NCBI GenBank assembly: GCA_900551305.1
Contig: URVK01000108.1
Location: 1 to 6,049 of the forward strand
Source of the DNA: an uncultured Collinsella sp.
GTDB lineage: Bacteria; Actinomycetota; Coriobacteriia; Coriobacteriales; Coriobacteriaceae
Direction of reading: 5' to 3'
Length of the DNA stretch: 6,049 bases
In this document: positions 5,335 to 6,049 of the stretch, in pieces
Layout of the letters: the number at the start of each line of letters is the position of its first letter
Position numbering within the stretch: position 1 is the stretch's first letter
Translations under genes and position numbers: made by a program
The notes under the pieces: model-generated
Database searches by the model: none
Seen by the model: only the letters and a program-made list of their open reading frames with translations
What the model was told of the DNA's origin: nothing

Positions 5335-5922
5335 ATGAGCGATTATGCAGACCAAACGGTCGCCGTGCTGGCGGTCCAAGGCGCTTTTGCCGAGCACGAG
5401 GCAAGGTTATCTGAGCTGGGCGCACGCTGTGTTGAGTTGAGGCAGGCGGCCGATTTGCAGCAGAACTTTGACCGCCTGGTCCTCCCTGGCGGCGAGTCCA
5501 CCGTTCAGGGCAAGCTACTTGCCGAGCTCGGCATGCTCGATGAGCTTCGCACCCACATTGTTGAAGGCATGCCCGTCCTTGGCACCTGCGCCGGCTTGAT
5601 TCTATTGGCGCGCAATCTTGCCGCACACGACGATAAAGGAACGCCGCGCCTGGCAACCATGGACGTACTCGTTGAGCGTAATGCCTATGGCAGACAGCTC
5701 GGCAGTTTTCGCACTCAAGGATCTGTCGCCGGCATCGACGGTGAGGTGCCGCTGACGTTTATCCGCGCGCCCCGCATCGTCGAGGTCCACGGCGACGCAA
5801 AGGCCTTAGCGAAAGTCGACGGCCGTATCGTCGCCGCGCGCCAGGGCAACCAGCTCGGCGTAACCTTCCACCCCGAACTCGACGAAGACACCCGCCTCCA
5901 CGAACTGTTCCTACAAATGTAG
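5335..5922 (+). CDS. pdxT: PdxT, glutaminase subunit of PLP synthase, 195 aa
   Basis: PdxT is a class I (triad) glutamine amidotransferase that docks on PdxS and channels ammonia from glutamine into the PdxS barrel. The sequence shows VAVLAVQGAFAEH (9-21), the PGGEST oxyanion/glutamine motif (51-56), nucleophile C85 in GTCAG, and the H179/E181 pair in FHPE. The length is typical for the family. ATG 5335 is preceded by GAAAGGA (5322-5328), 6 bases upstream, and lies 20 bases after the pdxS stop, so the two genes should be one transcript. The gene itself is intact; however, PdxT is essentially active only in complex with PdxS. If the pdxS frameshift is real, PdxT would have no partner here. Polarity from the early pdxS stop could also reduce its expression. 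Confidence 0.95.
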   Translation: MSDYADQTVAVLAVQGAFAEHEARLSELGARCVELRQAADLQQNFDRLVLPGGESTVQGKLLAELGMLDELRTHIVEGMPVLGTCAGLILLARNLAAHDDKGTPRLATMDVLVERNAYGRQLGSFRTQGSVAGIDGEVPLTFIRAPRIVEVHGDAKALAKVDGRIVAARQGNQLGVTFHPELDEDTRLHELFLQM

Positions 5923-5945
5923 GCATCGAAATCAACAAACGAAAC

Positions 5946-6009
5946 GAGAGTGGATAATCTCCCACCTTGAGCATGAATATGGGCTCATACCGGGAGATTA
6001 TCCACTCTC
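5946..6009. repeat. 18-bp perfect inverted repeat downstream of pdxT
   Basis: GAGAGTGGATAATCTCCC (5946-5963) and its exact reverse complement (5992-6009) flank 28 bases that contain a second small stem, TGAGC (5968-5972) with GCTCA (5983-5987). The RNA would form a long hairpin 23 bases after the pdxT stop, and it may end or protect the pdxST transcript. On the plus strand no T-run follows, so it is not a classical intrinsic terminator in that direction. On the minus strand a loose T-rich tract (GTTTCGTTTGTTG) follows. It may instead be a palindromic repeat family unrelated to the 119-bp elements. Confidence 0.6.
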
Positions 6010-6049
6010 ATGCTACGTAGTCGTTGGGGACGTTCTTGAATGACTAGTC
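6010..6049. other. Right edge, content undetermined
   Basis: Only 40 bases remain. On the minus strand the frames end in short stretches such as NVPNDYVA-stop (TGA at 6010-6008) and TSPTTT-stop (TAG at 6015-6013). A third frame is open into the palindrome until TGA at 5987-5985, ending MRVDNLPV. Any of these could be the tail of a convergent gene entering from the right, but the window is too short to choose. Confidence 0.2.

Noticed and set aside
4775..5656. 293-codon minus-strand open frame opposite pdxS/pdxT
   Set aside because: It is the antisense of two recognised genes with no ribosome binding site or family motif; it is a GC-bias artefact, as is the minus-strand frame at 4320-4940.

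Overview
The window looks like chromosome from an anaerobic, moderately GC-rich Gram-positive of the Coriobacteriia, most like Collinsella. This is inferred from codon usage, GAAAGGATCG-type ribosome binding sites, a rubredoxin-first ('reverse') rubrerythrin, and pdxS/pdxT with a divergent MocR regulator. No rRNA or other direct taxonomic marker is present, so the genus is a guess.

Layout: (1) 1-361, minus: the N-terminal part of an iron-containing alcohol dehydrogenase that runs off the left edge. (2) 362-617: a divergent control region with an inverted repeat, a candidate promoter and a structured leader. (3) 618-1178, plus: rubrerythrin, followed by a strong intrinsic terminator at 1213-1243. 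(4) 1310-2851: an accessory block in which a minus-strand gene for an uncharacterised protein with a PD-(D/E)XK/DUF559-like nuclease domain lies between two direct copies (about 91% identical) of a 119-123 bp MITE-like element with terminal inverted repeats. (5) 2840-4279, minus: pdxR, a GntR/aminotransferase fusion regulator. (6) 4425-5922, plus: pdxS and pdxT, the two subunits of DXP-independent pyridoxal 5'-phosphate (PLP) synthase. (7) 5946-6009: an 18-bp perfect inverted repeat after pdxT.

How the genes work together: PdxR senses PLP and normally controls the divergent pdxST pair. PdxT releases ammonia from glutamine, and PdxS uses it with a pentose and a triose phosphate to make PLP. 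In this sequence pdxS is broken by an apparent one-base deletion at about 5088-5090. Restoring one base gives a normal 296-residue protein, so this is a recent mutation, a sequencing error or (less likely) a recoding site. Rubrerythrin protects against peroxide in anaerobes.

The most unusual feature is the repeat element. Each complete terminal repeat begins with the bases TAAGTGAGTAG, which put TAA, TGA and TAG in three different reading frames. Both minus-strand genes here run into the right-hand end of a copy and take their last codons and stop from it (Leu-Ser-Glu-stop in both). The two copies also bracket the nuclease-like gene as a possible excisable cassette.
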